Assembly: GCA_942493345.1 (NCBI GenBank) | Contig: OW818695.1 | Span: forward strand, 744,001-808,000 | From: GWE2-42-39 sp942493345 | Lineage (GTDB): Bacteria; Bacteroidota; Bacteroidia; Bacteroidales; Prolixibacteraceae | Reading direction: 5' to 3' | Length of the DNA: 64,000 bases | Shown here: one piece after another, positions 17,359 to 24,735 of the stretch | Numbering within the stretch: position 1 is the first letter of the stretch | Layout: each line of letters begins with the position of its first letter | The notes under the pieces: generated by a model | The model's input: only the letters and a program-made list of their open reading frames with translations | What the model was told of the DNA's origin: nothing | The model's database searches: none | Made by a program: the position numbers and the translations under genes

Positions 17359-18721
17359 TTCTTTTTCCTTTTTTATTGCAATCGGCTTCAAAGCGATTGG
17401 TTCCCCATTTTTTTTCGAGGTTCCGGTACGCTTTGCCTGGTTCAATTTTTCCTTCGTTTTGCCAGCGTTGCTGGATAAAAATACAGTCCGACATTTTTGC
17501 CTGTCCGGTTACCATGTCTTCGGCCAGTGCATGGCAGTTGGGCGCGCCACAGGCTCCGCAATCGATGCCCGGCAGAAAACACAGGATGTGTTGCGCCTTG
17601 TTCATCTTTTCGATCGCTTTTATTCGGTCGCTGTCGAAACGAAAAACAGGGTTCGGCATCATTTTGTCAGATACCAGTTTTTGTTTAATTTTTTCTATAT
17701 CAATCTGAAGAGATGCCATGTCAACATCTTTTGCATCGGGATATCTTTTTGCCCGATGTTCCAATCGTTCTACAGTCAGAAAGCGGTTGCCGGTCATCAT
17801 GATTCCACCGGCACAACTTTGGTCACAAGCCCTCATTTCCAAAAAATCGAGGCCTGGAATTTCTTCGTTTTCCAATCGTTCCAGAAACTTAATTACATTA
17901 TGTATCCCATCGATGGCCATGCTCCGGTCTCCAAAATGAATGGACTCGCCACGTGTGAGGCTCCACAAAATACCTTCTTTCGTGATATGCATGCGCTGGT
18001 TGCTGGTATCCTCGACATCAACATCATCGATCACCTTCATCACCCGATTGTATAGTTCGTTCATGTTGATGGTTCCGTCGACAATCGATTCGCGTTCAAC
18101 CACCGGGCTTTTTACGGCTGCAATTTTAGCACAGCAGGGTGTCACATAAAACAGTCCTATTTCTTCTTTTTGTGCCCCTTGTCTCAACAATTCCTGGATA
18201 GCAAAATGGGCGCTCATGTCGTGTGGAGCTTTCCGCAGAACCAAATTATCGACCAGCGAAGGATATCGCAGTTGGATCAATTTTACAATGGCCGGACAGA
18301 AACCGGAAATATTGGGTTTGTTATCTTTCTCCGAACGGCAGTATTCTTTTACCGAATCGATCATGAGCTGAATAGGCTGCTCCACCTCGAAGACATGGGT
18401 GAATCCCAATTTCAGCAAGGCTGAATAAATATGGTTTTCCTTGTATTTTTCAGGGAACTGGCCAATCATTACCGAAGGGAAAAGCACTATCCGGTACTTG
18501 AAAGCCTTTATTTTGTCGAGGTCGTCCTGTTCTACATAAATGGCTTTTACAGGGCACGAACGAAAACAATATCCGCAGTCGACACATCGTTCATAATTAA
18601 TTACAGCAACCCCATTGACCACACGAATTGCCTCTGTCGGACAAACCTTCATGCAATGGGTACAACCTATGCACTTTTGCCTTTCGACTTTTAAAGCGTG
18701 ATATGTAACCCGGTTGACCAT
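17345..18721 (-). CDS. Putative sensory [FeFe]-hydrogenase-like protein (HydS type)
   Basis: 458 residues. Two ferredoxin clusters (Cys17-27 and Cys46-56), an H-cluster-like domain with SGFCPAI (Cys142), TPCCAK (Cys196, Lys199) and RACDQSCAGG (Cys299, Cys303), then a C-terminal 4Fe-4S site of the PF04060 kind (Cys388, 391, 396, 413). All four H-cluster Cys ligands are kept, but the proton-transfer Cys of TSCCPxW is Phe141 and the GGGGQP loop is changed. That pattern fits group C/D putative sensory hydrogenases rather than a high-turnover enzyme. It lacks the PAS domain seen in many HydS; a PAS protein is encoded nearby. Confidence 0.86.
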   Translation of the reverse strand: MVNRVTYHALKVERQKCIGCTHCMKVCPTEAIRVVNGVAVINYERCVDCGYCFRSCPVKAIYVEQDDLDKIKAFKYRIVLFPSVMIGQFPEKYKENHIYSALLKLGFTHVFEVEQPIQLMIDSVKEYCRSEKDNKPNISGFCPAIVKLIQLRYPSLVDNLVLRKAPHDMSAHFAIQELLRQGAQKEEIGLFYVTPCCAKIAAVKSPVVERESIVDGTINMNELYNRVMKVIDDVDVEDTSNQRMHITKEGILWSLTRGESIHFGDRSMAIDGIHNVIKFLERLENEEIPGLDFLEMRACDQSCAGGIMMTGNRFLTVERLEHRAKRYPDAKDVDMASLQIDIEKIKQKLVSDKMMPNPVFRFDSDRIKAIEKMNKAQHILCFLPGIDCGACGAPNCHALAEDMVTGQAKMSDCIFIQQRWQNEGKIEPGKAYRNLEKKWGTNRFEADCNKKGKRNEGF

Positions 18722-19131
18722 TAAAAATAATTTATCAGTATTAATTCCGTTCCCTGCCCGACAGTGCTTTTAATATCCATCTGATCGGTGTTCTTTTTTA
18801 TATTCGACAACCCCATCCCGGCGCCAAAACCCATTTCCCTTACTTTCTTGCTGGCCGTTGAAAAACCTTCCTTCATCGCCATTTCAATGTCGGGAATGCC
18901 GGGTCCTTCATCCACCAGCCGTACCGTTATTTTTTTGTCGTCAATTTCAACTTCAATAGTACCCCTAAAGGCATGGGCGACAATGTTCACCTCTGCTTCG
19001 TATAAAGCGATTACAATACTTTTAATTGTTTTCGCATCGATGCCCAGTTGTTTCAGTACTTTTTTTACTTCGCTCGAAGCCTGCCCCGCTTGGGTAAAAT
19101 CACCACCTTCTATATTGTACGACAATCTCAT
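18721..19131 (-). CDS. RsbW-like serine kinase / anti-sigma regulatory ATPase
   Basis: 136 residues, one GHKL domain: IVIALYEAEVNIVAHAF (N-box), VDEGPGIPDIEMAMKEG (G1), MGFGAGMGLSNIKKN (G2). This is the RsbW/SpoIIAB pattern. Such kinases phosphorylate a serine in an antagonist and are opposed by PP2C/SpoIIE phosphatases; one is encoded divergently at 21440. The stop overlaps the HydS-like start by one base (TAATG), giving tight coupling. No STAS antagonist or sigma factor is in the cluster. Confidence 0.86.
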   Translation of the reverse strand: MRLSYNIEGGDFTQAGQASSEVKKVLKQLGIDAKTIKSIVIALYEAEVNIVAHAFRGTIEVEIDDKKITVRLVDEGPGIPDIEMAMKEGFSTASKKVREMGFGAGMGLSNIKKNTDQMDIKSTVGQGTELILINYF

Positions 19132-19138
19132 TTCAATC

Positions 19139-19483
19139 TCAATAAACAGGTTTTAGACCTGCACTATACAGCAACCCACTTGCCTTAAACAATGAAAACG
19201 GCGATTCAATGATGACCATTCCGTTTTCAATAGCCAATTCCAGAATTTCGTCAGAGGCTTTTTTGTTTCGAACAAAAGCAATGCATTTAATATCGGACAT
19301 TTCCGCAGTCCGCACCGTTTGAATATTGGCCAATCCAGTAATCAACAGCATGTTTTCCACATCAAGGGTAAGCACATCACTCATCAGGTCGGAACTGAAC
19401 CCGTATTTTATTTCATCATTTGCAGAATTTGTTCCACATACAATATTCGCTTCCAAGATACCAACGATCTCTGCAATCTTCAT
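19139..19483 (-). CDS. DRTGG domain protein (first copy), first gene of the hyd operon
   Basis: 114 residues: MKIAEIVGILEANIVCGTN, then YGFSSDLMSDVLTLDVENMLLITG, a stand-alone DRTGG domain. It ends seven bases before the RsbW-like gene. Sequence and size parallel the second DRTGG gene at 17023-17358, indicating duplication within the operon; the SDL(L/M)SDV segment is shared. DRTGG domains are thought to bind ligands or mediate protein contacts. As the operon's first gene it defines the likely promoter region at 19484-19600. Confidence 0.83.
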   Translation of the reverse strand: MKIAEIVGILEANIVCGTNSANDEIKYGFSSDLMSDVLTLDVENMLLITGLANIQTVRTAEMSDIKCIAFVRNKKASDEILELAIENGMVIIESPFSLFKASGLLYSAGLKPVY

Positions 19484-19633
19484 TTTCTTATTTTCTGGTT
19501 TCTGTTTGCAAATATGAACTAAATGTACGAATTCAGGAACAGCTTTTAACTGGTTTTTCTTTCTGAGCTGAAATTTAAAATGAATTGAAATAAGGGAATT
19601 ATGTCATCCTCTATTTAAAAATAGAAATGCTTG

Positions 19634-20119
19634 TTATTCTACTTCAGCTATAATAACGACATAATTTTTGCCGTATTTTTTTGCACATTTGGGGCAGGTG
19701 GTATACCACATGTACCATTTCATGACAACCAATCCCTTGATCTTGGCATCTTGTTCAAAGTCTTTGCACCATTTCTCAGTATCTTTAAATGGCCCTTCGT
19801 ATACTTTACTAAAGAATTTTCCGGATATAGTTACGTTTTCGGCACCTTCAACTTCTTCGTCAACAGCAAGGTAAACATCCATGTTCCATTTCGAGGTGTG
19901 ATCAGAAAGGCAAAGCCAGTCGGGCATGGTAGCTTCTGCTTCCCGTACTTTTTTATCCAGCCGTTTCATTGCACTGCCAAAATTTAACGGCATGTAGAAA
20001 AGGGTACAAACATGATCTTTTATAAAGCGTTTATTTTCCCAAACAAATAATTTGTTTTCCCAGGGAGTCGGATCAAATTTTGGGCAGCAGATTGAGTCAA
20101 GATTTTCTTTCGGTTCCAT
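19634..20119 (-). CDS. Conserved protein, GyrI-like fold suspected
   Basis: 161 residues, cytosolic, with conserved-looking CCPKFDPTPWE near the start, a central ISGKFFSKVYEGPFKDTEKW that resembles the ligand-binding strand of GyrI/SRPBCC-like proteins, and a C-terminal YTTCPKCAKKYGKNYVV with a CxxC pair. Related sequences are often labelled 'hydrolase' without experimental support. It ends 150 bases upstream of the hyd operon start and is divergent from the PAS gene. A link to the hydrogenase module is not evident. Confidence 0.65.
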   Translation of the reverse strand: MEPKENLDSICCPKFDPTPWENKLFVWENKRFIKDHVCTLFYMPLNFGSAMKRLDKKVREAEATMPDWLCLSDHTSKWNMDVYLAVDEEVEGAENVTISGKFFSKVYEGPFKDTEKWCKDFEQDAKIKGLVVMKWYMWYTTCPKCAKKYGKNYVVIIAEVE

Positions 20120-20235
20120 GTGTGTGTTGTTTAAATTGAGGTTTGTAATATTGGCTTTTATTGTACATACAATCTTGAAAACTAAAGATACAAAAATACG
20201 ATGGATATGATGATTGGAATAGGAAAGTAGTTATT

Positions 20236-20450
20236 GAACTTGTTTAAAGTTGAAACTACGTTTATTTATTCCTCTTCATTTCTAAATATCGAATAACGAA
20301 CAAGAAATGAGGAATATCGAAATATCACAAATGTGTCTGCAACCAAATTCCTTATTTCTTATTTTGTATTTCTTGTTTATTCTTTCATTATAACCAATAA
20401 AACAAATAGTTACACCCACTCATTGATGCCCAACTTTTGACAACTTTATT
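20236..20450. repeat. Dispersed ~210-bp intergenic repeat, copy A
   Basis: This stretch is closely similar (by eye about 85 percent) to 40123-40326. Shared blocks include CCTCTTCATTTCTAAATATC, GAATAACGAACA, ATGAGGAATAT, GAAATATCACAAATGTG, CTGCAACC, AATTCCTTATT and TTTTGACAAC. No long frame is shared. The remaining bases of the 20120-20513 gap are AT-rich and should hold the divergent promoters of the PAS gene and the 161-residue protein. Confidence 0.8.
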
Positions 20451-20513
20451 GTTATTTTACCACTGGTATTTCTGGTTTGTAATTCGTATTTTAATTGGAT
20501 TAAAAAATAGCTT

Positions 20514-21443
20514 ATGATTTACGATGAAAAATCCTTTCTTCAGGGGATGATTGATGACCCTGAATTGCAACAAAAAATCATTGATGCCTTGCCAACCCCG
20601 ATCTTCTACAGGGATAAAAACGGGATTTACAAAGCTTGCAACAAGGCTCATGAAGATTTTATCGGCAAGCCGAAAGAACAAATCATCGGGAAAACGGTTT
20701 TCGATTTTCAGCCTCTTGAAATTGCCGAAATATATACCCGGCACGATCAGGATTTATTCGACAGCCCCGGAACCCAAAATTATGACGCAAAATTCAGGGA
20801 TGCTGAGGGAACATTGCGTGATGTAATTTTCAACAAAGCCATTATCTGTGATAAAAACAATGAAATTTCAGGCATCGTGGGTTCTATTTTCGACATTACC
20901 GAGCAGAAAAAAGCAGAACGAAAGCTGGAAAAGGCCAAAGAAGCAAGCGTGATTGCTTCGGTGATGATGCAAAAAATCAGGGCGGGGATTATTATTGTTG
21001 ATTCTGATTTTAAGGTGCTTGATTCGAACTCAGCTTTTGCCCAGATGTTTGGAGAAGAAATAGAGGAGCTGTTCGACACCATCCCCGGCTTGCATGGCGC
21101 CAATTTCCGTGAACTGGTACCCGAGGTGGTATCAAAAATGTTTGCTTCCCTGCTGAATTCCGGCGAAAACATGATTGAACGGGACCTGAAAATTCAGAAT
21201 AAATTATTGCACGTGCAGGTCATCACGATTTACAAAAACCGGGTGGTTGGAGCGCTCATCCGCGATATGTCAACGCCCTCGCTGGTACGTGAGGAAATAA
21301 TCAGCAGGGCACAACGAGTGAACAAACAAAATCTTGAAACAGTGCAAAAAATTGCATTTCTACTGGGCGAAAACGCCGCGATGACTGAAGAAATGCTGAA
21401 TTCAATCATCGAATCATACAAATACGGGGAAGAAGAACAATGA
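20514..21443 (+). CDS. PAS domain protein upstream of a SpoIIE phosphatase
   Basis: 309 residues, no membrane segment. A first PAS/PAC domain (about 20-135: DALPTPIFYRDKNGIYKACNKA ends in SGIVGSIFDITEQKKAE), a linker helix, and a second PAS domain (about 145-245: KIRAGIIIVDSDFKVLDSNSAF) with a helical tail. It has no output domain, so it must act through a partner; its stop overlaps the start of the SpoIIE phosphatase by four bases (ATGA). It may sense redox state or a small ligand for the phosphatase, standing in for the PAS domain missing from the HydS-like protein. Confidence 0.85.
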   Translation: MIYDEKSFLQGMIDDPELQQKIIDALPTPIFYRDKNGIYKACNKAHEDFIGKPKEQIIGKTVFDFQPLEIAEIYTRHDQDLFDSPGTQNYDAKFRDAEGTLRDVIFNKAIICDKNNEISGIVGSIFDITEQKKAERKLEKAKEASVIASVMMQKIRAGIIIVDSDFKVLDSNSAFAQMFGEEIEELFDTIPGLHGANFRELVPEVVSKMFASLLNSGENMIERDLKIQNKLLHVQVITIYKNRVVGALIRDMSTPSLVREEIISRAQRVNKQNLETVQKIAFLLGENAAMTEEMLNSIIESYKYGEEEQ

Positions 21444-22621
21444 CCGACTACCACATTGAAATCGACTTTCAGCAAAATCGACCCAAAGGGCAGATCGTTT
21501 GCGGCGATGTTTTCTATTCCCGTAAAATCAGGGAAGAAGGACGTACCATACTGGTGCTTTCCGACGGTATTGGACACGGAGTGAAAGCCAATGTTTTAGC
21601 CACGCTCACTGCTTCTATGGCGTTGAATTATACCTCTTTTCACATTAAACCCGACATTGCCGCCAATATTTTTATGCGGGTGCTACCTCGCAGTAGCGAT
21701 GGAAAAGAAAGTTATGCAACCTTCACCATTATCGAAATTGAAGATGAAGGAATGGTTCGGATTATTAATTACGACAACCCGCCCACCTTGATTTTCAGGC
21801 ATGGAAAAATATTTTATCCGAAGGAAGAACGAATCACTATCCGGGGGGATGAAAACAAGGGTAAAATTTTACGTATCCGCGAATTTCACCCAATGAAAGA
21901 AGACCATATTATTTTCATGACCGACGGAGTTGAACAATCGGGGCTGGGAAGCGCAAAATACCCGATGGGCTGGGGATTGGAAAACATCTCTTATTTTGCC
22001 GAAAGCCAGATTGCGCGCGAGCCGGACATGTCGGCCGGGAAACTGGCCCGGAAAATAATTTCACAGGCTGCAATGAACGACGGCTGCGAGACCAAAGACG
22101 ACACCAGTTGCGGAGTGGTTTATTTTAGGCAACCTCGCGAATTTATGCTAATCACAGGGCCTCCTTTCTATAAAATCAAGGACTTTGATTTTGTAAATGC
22201 CATTCAGAATTTCAGGGGCAAAAAAATTATTTGCGGAGGTACAACCGCCGAAATTATTGCCCGAGAACTCGATTTGGAAGTGCGTATCGAACATCGTTTT
22301 CGCGATGAAGAAATTCCCCCTTCGGCTCAAATGTTTGGCTTCGAGATGGTAACCGAAGGAATTCTGACCCTCGGAAAAGTAGAAGAAATTCTGGAATTGT
22401 ACAATAGCGAAACCCGGTTGGAAGACAGTCCACCAGAAGAAGTGGTGAAGCTGTTACTCAACCACGATTTTATTCATTTCATCGTGGGAACCCGTATCAA
22501 CTGGGCACATCAGGATCCCGATCAGCCCGCGCAACTTGAAATCCGGAAATTTGTGGTAAAACGGATCATTAAAATTCTGGAGGAAAAATTCTTCAAGAAA
22601 ATAAAAGTGAATTACACCTAA
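21440..22621 (+). CDS. SpoIIE-family (PP2C) protein phosphatase with a C-terminal extension
   Basis: 393 residues. The N-terminal ~235 residues form the SpoIIE/PP2C phosphatase: VCGDVFYSRK and VLSDGIGHGVKA give the metal-binding Asp residues, MTDGVEQ and DDTSCGVVYF the later ones. The last ~150 residues (beginning LITGPPFYKIKDFDFV and containing GKKIICGGTTAEIIAREL) are a separate domain found with phosphatases of hydrogenase clusters. It should oppose the RsbW-like kinase at 18721-19131. It is coupled to the PAS gene. Confidence 0.87.
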   Translation: MTDYHIEIDFQQNRPKGQIVCGDVFYSRKIREEGRTILVLSDGIGHGVKANVLATLTASMALNYTSFHIKPDIAANIFMRVLPRSSDGKESYATFTIIEIEDEGMVRIINYDNPPTLIFRHGKIFYPKEERITIRGDENKGKILRIREFHPMKEDHIIFMTDGVEQSGLGSAKYPMGWGLENISYFAESQIAREPDMSAGKLARKIISQAAMNDGCETKDDTSCGVVYFRQPREFMLITGPPFYKIKDFDFVNAIQNFRGKKIICGGTTAEIIARELDLEVRIEHRFRDEEIPPSAQMFGFEMVTEGILTLGKVEEILELYNSETRLEDSPPEEVVKLLLNHDFIHFIVGTRINWAHQDPDQPAQLEIRKFVVKRIIKILEEKFFKKIKVNYT

Positions 22622-22719
22622 AAAAATCTCCCCGCATTATCGAATTTTTCCTGACAGGAAAGGCTTTTCTTCCTTCCGGCTTTTTCTTCAATTAAATTAT
22701 CTTTGATGAAATTTTTCTC

Positions 22720-23385
22720 ATGCTTCGAATTCTGAAAATACAATTTGCATTGTTTATCGTACTGGCATCGCTGGCCGGTCAGGCACAAAATGCCCCGGTA
22801 AAAATTGCCCTTATGAAATACAACGGCGGCGGCGACTGGTACGGCAACCCAACAGCATTGCCCAACCTCATCAAGTTTTGCAACGAACAACTGAAAACCA
22901 ATATCAATCCCGAACCGGCCACCGTTGAAGCCGGGAGCATCGACATTCTAAATTATCCGTTTGTGCACCTGGTTGGGCACGGCAATGTTATTTTTTCGGA
23001 AAGCGAAGCAGTCAATTTGCACACGTACCTCGAAGCAGGCGGCTTTCTGCACATCAACGACAACTACGGGCTCGACAAATACATCCGCCGCGAAATGAAA
23101 AAGGTTTTTCCGGAACTCGATTTTGTGGAATTGCCATACTCCCACCCGATTTACCACCAGAAATTCAATTTTGAAAATGGCGTACCAAAAATTCACGAAC
23201 ACGATAACAAAGCGCCCCAGGGTTTCGGACTGATATGGAAAGACCGATTGGTATGCTTTTACAATTACGAATCCGACATTGGCGACGGCTGGGAAGATCA
23301 GGCCGTGCATAACGACCCATGGGAAATCAGGCAAAAAGCCTTGCAAATGGGCGCCAATATTATTTCGTTTGTGTTTAATCAATGA
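22720..23385 (+). CDS. DUF4159 domain protein, exported
   Basis: 221 residues with a signal peptide ending near GQAQ23. The rest is one DUF4159 domain: KIALMKYNGGGDWYGNPTAL at the start, HLVGHGNVIFSESE, then LEAGGFLHINDNYG and a C-terminal PWEIRQKALQMGANII. The fold resembles a ThuA/class I glutamine amidotransferase-like Rossmann domain, but no catalytic Cys is apparent. In other genomes DUF4159 genes neighbour MoxR ATPases and VWA proteins; none occur here. Confidence 0.83.
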   Translation: MLRILKIQFALFIVLASLAGQAQNAPVKIALMKYNGGGDWYGNPTALPNLIKFCNEQLKTNINPEPATVEAGSIDILNYPFVHLVGHGNVIFSESEAVNLHTYLEAGGFLHINDNYGLDKYIRREMKKVFPELDFVELPYSHPIYHQKFNFENGVPKIHEHDNKAPQGFGLIWKDRLVCFYNYESDIGDGWEDQAVHNDPWEIRQKALQMGANIISFVFNQ

Positions 23386-23485
23386 TGCGAAATCTTTGAC
23401 TATCAAAAACAAACACTGACATTCTGTTTGAATTACAAAATCATTAGTTTATTTTTATATTGAGTAATAACAATATACCAAATTA

Positions 23486-23845
23486 ATGGAAAACAATAAG
23501 ATGGAAAACACAAACTCCCGAAGATCAAGAGGCACTGGATTATTGATCCTGGTCATAATTATTGTTGCCGCTGTTTTTTATTTTAAAAAACCACCGGATC
23601 CTACCGGCAATGGGAATCCCACAACGACCCAGTATGAAAAGAAAATGTGTAATGGTTGCGATGGCACTGGCCGATTCCGCGATGAAGTATGTACCGGATG
23701 TCGTGGAGCAGGGGCTGTTTATGTTCCTGCCCCTTTTGACTTTTGCAAAGCATGCAATGGTACTGGCGTGAACAATAGTACTTCAACCCTTTGTAAAGGG
23801 TGCGGAGGAAACGGCTGGGCATACGCAAAGTTGTCGCCTCCATAA
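23486..23845 (+). CDS. Small membrane-anchored protein with DnaJ-type zinc-finger repeats
   Basis: 119 residues. A short basic cytosolic start (NSRRSRG) precedes one transmembrane helix (TGLLILVIIIVAAVFYF), then a Pro/Asn/Thr linker and four CxxCxG-like knuckles: CNGCDGTGRF, CTGCRGAGAV, CKACNGTGV, CKGCGGNGW. Pairing of knuckles 1/2 and 3/4 would give a DnaJ central-domain zinc finger outside the membrane, an unusual site for it. No J-domain is encoded nearby. Function unknown. Confidence 0.75.
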   Translation: MENNKMENTNSRRSRGTGLLILVIIIVAAVFYFKKPPDPTGNGNPTTTQYEKKMCNGCDGTGRFRDEVCTGCRGAGAVYVPAPFDFCKACNGTGVNNSTSTLCKGCGGNGWAYAKLSPP

Positions 23846-23947
23846 ATTAATACGAATATATTTTAAATCCTCCCTGGGTATTTCAAGGGAATAATTGTAT
23901 CTCTGTCAGGTTAAGAAATCACGGAGAATGAGATTTATTTTTTACAA

Positions 23948-24520
23948 ATGAAAGTTTTAGCAATCAATGGAAGCCCGCGCAGAGGCGGCAACACCGAAAT
24001 TCTGATACAAACTGTTTTTACAGAACTCGAAAAAAAAGGTATTGGAACCGAACTGGTTCAAATTGGTGGAAAAACCGTTCACGGCTGCACAGCCTGCGGA
24101 AAATGCCGCGAAATACTCAACGGACGATGCCAGATTAAAAATGACGCCATCAATCAACTGATTGAAAAAATGGTGAAAGCTGACGGCGTCATCCTGGGCT
24201 CGCCGGTTTATTTTGCCGATGTTACCAGCGAGATGAAAGCGCTGATCGATGTTGCAGGTTATGTGACCCGCGGCAACGGACATCTGCTGAAACGAAAGGT
24301 AGGCGCTGCTGTAATTGTTGAACGGCGTGGCGGCTCCATTCATGCGTTCGAAACCATCAACAATTTTTTCCTGATCAACCAGATGATCATTCCGGGTTCC
24401 AGTTACTGGAATTTTGCTTTCGGCAAAAACAAGGGCGATGTGATAAACGATGCAGAAGGCATACAAATTATGCGCACCTTGGGCGAAAATATGGCATGGC
24501 TGCTGGAAAAGCTCCGGTAA
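23948..24520 (+). CDS. NADPH-dependent FMN reductase / flavodoxin family protein
   Basis: 190 residues. The FMN phosphate-binding loop is NGSPRRGGNTEIL at 7-19; GCTACGKCRE at about 49-58 is the Cys-rich loop common to iron-sulfur flavoproteins and multimeric flavodoxin WrbA-like reductases; LGSPVYFADVTSEMKALIDV lines the flavin. The family reduces quinones, metals or FMN with NAD(P)H. Monocistronic; the A-rich leader precedes ATG 23948. Confidence 0.86.
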   Translation: MKVLAINGSPRRGGNTEILIQTVFTELEKKGIGTELVQIGGKTVHGCTACGKCREILNGRCQIKNDAINQLIEKMVKADGVILGSPVYFADVTSEMKALIDVAGYVTRGNGHLLKRKVGAAVIVERRGGSIHAFETINNFFLINQMIIPGSSYWNFAFGKNKGDVINDAEGIQIMRTLGENMAWLLEKLR

Positions 24521-24650
24521 TTTTGGCTACTGAATTTCAGCAAACAGTCGCAGTCTTCAGTCACAGGATTCAGAAAAAAGTTTTGTAGATTGGTGTTTAA
24601 CAGCCTCTCCTGATCGGGAATAAAGGAACAAGGATTGCCATTTGTTCGTT

Positions 24651-24658
24651 TAAGTTTG
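24651..24658 (+). promoter_or_regulatory. Candidate -7 box (TAAGTTTG) of the corA gene
   Basis: TAAGTTTG matches the Bacteroidota sigma-ABfr -7 consensus TAnnTTTG, 78 bases ahead of the corA ATG. No strong TTTG box is present at the expected -33 spacing, so this is tentative. A CAGTCGCAGTC/CAGTCACAGG relic lies just upstream at about 24545-24570. Confidence 0.4.
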
Positions 24659-24735
24659 TGCTTTTTGCAAGCATGTTCGTTTCATCAGAAATGTTTACTT
24701 TTAGTAAAACAAAACCAATTCCGAAAAGTCCCGTT

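Noticed and set aside
17066..18055. 329-codon plus-strand frame over the HydS-like and DRTGG genes
   Set aside because: The minus-strand genes have intact Fe-S motifs and coupled starts; the plus frame has none.
24545..24570. CAGTCGCAGTC/CAGTCACAGG as a CRISPR array
   Set aside because: Units are ten bases long without spacers of constant length, and no cas gene is present.
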